From NCBI GenBank assembly GCA_001443005.1, contig LEKQ01000001.1:268792-332791 (forward strand): 64,000 bases of DNA, given 5' to 3'. This stretch comes from a bacterium GBS-1 (GTDB lineage: Bacteria > Synergistota > GBS-1). The first letter of the stretch is position 1. Every line of letters starts with the position of its first letter. Shown piece by piece: positions 61,147 through 64,000 of this stretch. The notes under the pieces are model-generated. The model was not told where the DNA came from. It saw only the letters and a program-made list of their open reading frames with translations, and made no database searches. Both the position numbers and the translations under genes were made by a program.

Positions 61147-62312
61147 TCAAACTTCTCTTTCTCTCTCTATAGCCAACCTCTTTACATCTTCTAGAAGAGC
61201 TCTCTTTCTTTCTTCTTCAACCTCTATACCATATTCCTGAAGCTTAAAGTTAATGGATGCCATTCCACTTTTCTTGCCAAGTACAAGCTTAGGCCGTTTC
61301 TTAAGAAAGACAGGGTTCAAAGCGAACATGGCAAAAGGAGCTTTAAAAATGACATCTGCCCCTATTCCCGATTCCCTGCTAAATATCTCTGACCCCACAA
61401 TAGGTTTATTTTGCGGAAAGCTAAAACCTGTTAGCTCACTGACTAAATCAGAAAGCTCCTGAAGCTTAGAAATATCCACACCTATATCTACGCCCATTAG
61501 GAGAGAGATAAAGGCAACAATCTCCTCAGTACTGCAGTTTCCTGTTCTTTCCCCTATCCCATTTACGCAACAGTGTACAACTCCGGCCCCAGCCTTAAGA
61601 GCAGCTATACTGTTAGCTACAGCTAACCCAAAATCATTATGAGCATGAACTTCTACAGACATATCCCAAATAGACTTTACCAAGGTAACTAAATACCCCA
61701 TAGCTTCGGGAAGAGCACAACCCATAGTATCAACGATACCTATGGAATCGGGAAGGAAGTTAAGTTCCTTTAAATCCTTCAAAAGCTTAACAAGGTCATC
61801 TTCTTCCGCTCTCGTGGTATCGTAAGGAAAGAAGACGGTATATAATCCCAGTTCCTTAGCCTTGCCTATGGACTTAGCGCTCTCCTCGACAACCCTATCT
61901 ACAAACCACTTAAACTGATAATCAAGCTTAGGTTTACCGATTGGAACCTCTATAACTATTCCATCAATCTAACAGTCAGCAGCTATAACAATGTCTTCCT
62001 CTCTCGCTCTAACGAAACCAAAAATTTTAGACGGGAGCCCAAGTTTTTAATCCCCTTGAGAGCCTCCCTGTCCTCAATCGAAACAACAGGCATCCTTGCT
62101 TCGATTCTATGGATACCAACATCACTGAGCTTAGCAGCTATTCTAATTTTCTCCTCTTTCCTCAACACTATTCCTGGCGTCTGCTCACCATCACGCAAAG
62201 TAGCATCGTGAATCTTTACCGAGGGAGATAGCTTCCACCCTTCCCTAATCTCCTTCCTGAAATTATAGGGACTAACCCACCAGTTCTCCGTTCTATAAGA
62301 AAAAGCTTTCAT
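61147..62312 (-). pseudogene. Broken HMGL/isopropylmalate-synthase-like gene
   Basis: Two open frames with a homologous break make one gene of the 2-isopropylmalate/homocitrate synthase family. The first (62312-61983) has KIHDATLRDGEQTPGIVLRK, the second (from about 61782) has VDTMGCALPEAM, VEVHAHNDFGLAVANSIAA and VNGIGERTGNCSTEE. Between them are one missing base (an A run at 62022-62025 of length four where five would keep the frame) and, in the restored frame, a TAG after IVIAADC. The N-terminal WWVSPYNF motif is unusual. Substrate cannot be assigned. Confidence 0.87.
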
Positions 62313-62348
62313 TGATTCCCCTCCCCCTTCCTAAGTCTAAAGTTTCAT

Positions 62349-62480
62349 CTAGAGCTTCTCATATATAGTATCCTCCCCACTGATAAGCCAATCACCAGTT
62401 TTATAAGTTACACTTACGATATCCTCTCTTAACCTCTCACAAACCGCTTCCACCTTATTTTTATAGTTTAGCATTTCCAT
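62349..62480 (-). CDS. 43-codon open frame resembling a GntR-type N-terminus
   Basis: An ATG-started frame upstream of the broken synthase gene. Its sequence VCERLREDIVSVTYKTGDWL has the feel of a GntR-type HTH start (ILSGxxxPGDxL), but it stops after 43 residues. It may be a remnant of a truncated regulator or a small protein. A weak AGGTG precedes the ATG. The match is weak. Confidence 0.35.
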   Translation of the reverse strand: MEMLNYKNKVEAVCERLREDIVSVTYKTGDWLISGEDTIYEKL

Positions 62481-62528
62481 CACCTATTATATATGATATA
62501 ATGTTAAAAAAAAGAATATCGAACTGAT

Positions 62529-62619
62529 TTCCCTGGGGGAGCTCCTGGAATGGGGCTGAGAGGGGGGTTTTAAACCCTCGACCCTTTGAACCTGATCCGG
62601 GTAATGCCGGCGGAGGGAA
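62529..62619 (+). ncRNA. TPP riboswitch (thi-box) aptamer
   Basis: The thi-box consensus is nearly complete: GGGGAGCTCCTGGAATGGGG, CTGAGAGGGGGGTTTTAAAC, CCTTTGAACCTGATCCGGGT and AATGCCGGCGGAGGGAA. P1 is TTCCCT (62529-62534) with AGGGAA (62614-62619). It binds thiamine pyrophosphate and precedes thi4-thiC. A TATAAT box is at 62497-62502. Confidence 0.95.
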
Positions 62620-62637
62620 GGGGATAAGTCATTTAAA

Positions 62638-62669
62638 ATCCCTCCGCTTAGGCGGAGGGATAAATTTTT
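62638..62669 (+). terminator. TPP-controlled intrinsic terminator
   Basis: Stem ATCCCTCCGC (62638-62647), loop TTAG, GCGGAGGGAT (62652-62661), then AAATTTTT. The 3' strand of P1 contains GCGGAGGG (62610-62617), which can pair instead with the terminator's CCCTCCGC. Ligand binding should favour the terminator. The SD AAGGAGG of thi4 is at 62670-62676. Confidence 0.85.
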
Positions 62670-62685
62670 AAGGAGGGCGATAAAA

Positions 62686-63429
62686 GTGAAAGACACAGTC
62701 ATATCGAAAGCCATCATTGAGAGTTTCTTTAAGAAGCTTAGAAACTCACTGGAAGTAGATGTGGCAATAGTAGGAGCTGGACCAAGCGGACTAGTGGCAT
62801 CTTATGAGCTTGCCAAAAAGAACTTTAGGGTAGCAATATTCGAAGAGAAAAACATGCCCGGAGGGGGAATATGGGGAGGAGGAATGATGTTTAACGAAGT
62901 AGTCTTAGAAAAGGAGCTTGAGAATTTCCTAAAAGAATTAGATATAAGCTACGCTGAATATGAGGACCTTTTGATAGTAGACTCATGCCACTTCGCCTCA
63001 GCCCTAATCTATAGAGCAACTAAAGCCGGCGCAAAGTTATTTAACAACGTAAGCGTGGAAGACATCGCCATGCGTGAAGAGAGGATATGCGGAGTTGTCA
63101 TAAACTGGGGACCTGTCAAAAAGCTAGGACTTCACGTTGATCCAATAACTATAAAAGCCTCGTATGTGGTTGATGGAACAGGACACCCAGCAAATATCGT
63201 TTCGCTCTTAGTAAAAAGAGGACTGATGGAAAAGAAAACCGAATTTCCCATGGATGCAGAAATAGCAGAAAAATTCGTAGTTGAAAAGACGGGAGAAGTT
63301 TTTCCAGGATTACTTGTGTCAGGAATGGCTGTATGTGAGGTTTATGGTGGTCCAAGGATGGGTCCGATATTTGGAGGCATGATCCTTTCGGGAATGAAGA
63401 TCGCAAAAATGATAAGTGAAAGGAGGTGA
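62686..63429 (+). CDS. thi4: Thi4-type thiazole synthase, probably sulfide-dependent
   Basis: A 247-residue FAD/NAD-fold protein making the thiazole moiety of thiamine. It has VAIVGAGPSGLVASYELAKK, EEKNMPGGGIWGGGMMFNE and GPRMGPIFGGMILSGMK. At the site where yeast Thi4 uses a cysteine as sulfur donor (GHDGPFGAFCAKR), it has GHPANIVSLLVKR with no cysteine. Cysteine-less relatives in archaea use sulfide instead and are not single-turnover. It starts GTG at 62686 after AAGGAGG. Confidence 0.92.
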   Translation: MKDTVISKAIIESFFKKLRNSLEVDVAIVGAGPSGLVASYELAKKNFRVAIFEEKNMPGGGIWGGGMMFNEVVLEKELENFLKELDISYAEYEDLLIVDSCHFASALIYRATKAGAKLFNNVSVEDIAMREERICGVVINWGPVKKLGLHVDPITIKASYVVDGTGHPANIVSLLVKRGLMEKKTEFPMDAEIAEKFVVEKTGEVFPGLLVSGMAVCEVYGGPRMGPIFGGMILSGMKIAKMISERR

Positions 63430-63435
63430 AAACTT

Positions 63436-64000
63436 ATGACGCAGATGGAAATGGCGATAAAGGGAATCCTCTCGGAGGAGATGAGAAAAGTAGCAGAATA
63501 TGAAGAGGTAGACGTAGAAACGGTGCGTAAAAAAATAGCCCAAGGGAAAGCAGTTATACCAGCGAATAAGCTTCACAAGCCCCAAAAACCAATGATAGTT
63601 GGAGAAGGCTTTTCGGTAAAGGTAAACGCAAACATAGGAACATCAAAGGGATTCTCATCCTTAGAAGAAGAAAAAAGGAAAGCAATTTTAGCCATAGAAG
63701 AGGGAGCAGATTCGATAATGGTTCTTTCTACCTGGGGAAATTTAAGGGAAATTAGAAGAGCTATAGTTGAGATATCCTCCGTACCTGTCGGATCTGTCCC
63801 AATTTATGATTCTGCTGTTAAAAGCTATGAGCTTGGAGAAAAGGTAGTTGATTTCTCTGAGAAAGATTTTCTTGACATGGTCATAGCTCACGCTGAAGAT
63901 GGAATAGACTTTATGACGATACATGTTGGACTGACAAGGAAAGTATTGGAATACATTAAAGAATCTAAAAGAACGCTAAAAATAGTCAGTAGAGGCGGAA
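63436..64000 (+). CDS. thiC: Phosphomethylpyrimidine synthase ThiC (N-terminal part, cut by window edge)
   Basis: An open frame of 188 codons from ATG 63436 (AGGAGGTGA 7 bases before) to the right edge. ThiC motifs are [40 protein letters not shown] and [20 protein letters not shown]. The enzyme makes HMP phosphate from AIR using a radical-SAM mechanism whose cluster motif would lie off the window. The usual DLSTGG stretch reads VLSTWG, a departure. Confidence 0.87.
   Translation, partial: MTQMEMAIKGILSEEMRKVAEYEEVDVETVRKKIAQGKAVIPANKLHKPQKPMIVGEGFSVKVNANIGTSKGFSSLEEEKRKAILAIEEGADSIMVLSTWGNLREIRRAIVEISSVPVGSVPIYDSAVKSYELGEKVVDFSEKDFLDMVIAHAEDGIDFMTIHVGLTRKVLEYIKESKRTLKIVSRGG

Noticed and set aside
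61965-61975. In-frame TAG in the synthase-like gene as a pyrrolysine or readthrough codon
   Set aside because: A second lesion (frameshift) lies 60 bases away, and the position is a glycine or small residue in relatives; damage is simpler.
1-64000. CRISPR arrays, insertion sequences, prophage or integrated elements
   Set aside because: I saw no spaced short repeats, transposase or integrase motifs, or capsid genes; gene order and base use are uniform.

Overview
The window looks like a contiguous piece of an AT-rich bacterial chromosome from a fermentative anaerobe, probably a member of Synergistota. The best lineage hint is that two neighbouring secreted proteins (54421-57103) end in a Gly-Cys-Ser motif, a hydrophobic stretch and a basic tail, which resembles the SYNERG-CTERM sorting signal. 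An archaeal-type V-ATPase, indolepyruvate:ferredoxin oxidoreductase, a TAXI binding protein and clostripain-like proteases fit that lifestyle. The phylum call is inference. About four fifths of the genes lie on the minus strand in long head-to-tail runs, often with 1-35 base overlaps. I see no insertion sequence, prophage or CRISPR array.

Layout. 1-9.6 kb (minus): a partial Ogg2-like DNA glycosylase, rsfS, an LCP protein, nadD, obg, rpmA-prp-rplU, DUF501, a secreted PLD nuclease, ispE, veg, DUF1850, TAXI, a metallo-beta-lactamase-fold protein and an HD hydrolase. 9.7-11.5 kb: leuCD. 11.7-12.9 kb: cheR converging on a gamma-carbonic-anhydrase-like gene. 12.9-21.5 kb: a nine-gene V-type ATPase operon whose proteolipid has the Na+ ligand set. 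21.6-25.1 kb: cstA, an unknown 90-aa protein, an ArsA/Get3-like ATPase and an unknown 213-aa membrane protein. 25.2-26.0 kb: a THF riboswitch controlling a folate ECF S component (folT). 26-32 kb: ispD, a C_GCAxxG_C_C protein, a sigma factor, birA, a Lon-like protease and a SurA-like protein. 32.2-47.2 kb (minus): ymdB, rny, recA, thpR, cinA, pgpA, rimO, a RodZ-like protein, rpe, a PASTA-only protein, rsmB, DUF6391, a YugP-like peptidase, iorBA and a thioesterase. 47.2-48.4 kb: a stable-RNA cluster with tRNA-Ser(GCT), tRNA-Arg(ACG), tadA, tRNA-Ser(CGA), tRNA-Ser(GGA) and a large SRP RNA, behind one strong promoter. 48.5-51.8 kb (plus): a GGDEF response regulator, trmI, queH and an AIR-synthase/HypE-like gene. 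51.7-57.7 kb (minus): a TPR / FN3 / C11 protease / catalytically dead C11 lipoprotein cassette that runs into hom and a THEP1 NTPase. 57.8-59.6 kb (plus): a DksA-type protein, a compact gltX, and tRNA-Gln and tRNA-Glu. 59.7-62.5 kb (minus): an EamA transporter, trmO, a broken HMGL/isopropylmalate-synthase-like gene and a 43-codon remnant. 62.5-64 kb (plus): a TPP riboswitch and terminator in front of thi4 and the start of thiC.

The most unusual pieces are the C11/pseudo-C11 surface cassette, the CstA-ArsA cluster with two unknown proteins, the gltX gene whose last codons are also the start of tRNA-Gln, the tadA gene beside its own substrate tRNA-Arg(ACG), the PASTA-only gene at a place where some bacteria carry a PASTA kinase, and the two riboswitches whose complete switching mechanisms can be read from the sequence. 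There is no stretch over 300 bases without a described gene, RNA or regulatory element. Functions rest on motif recognition without database searches.
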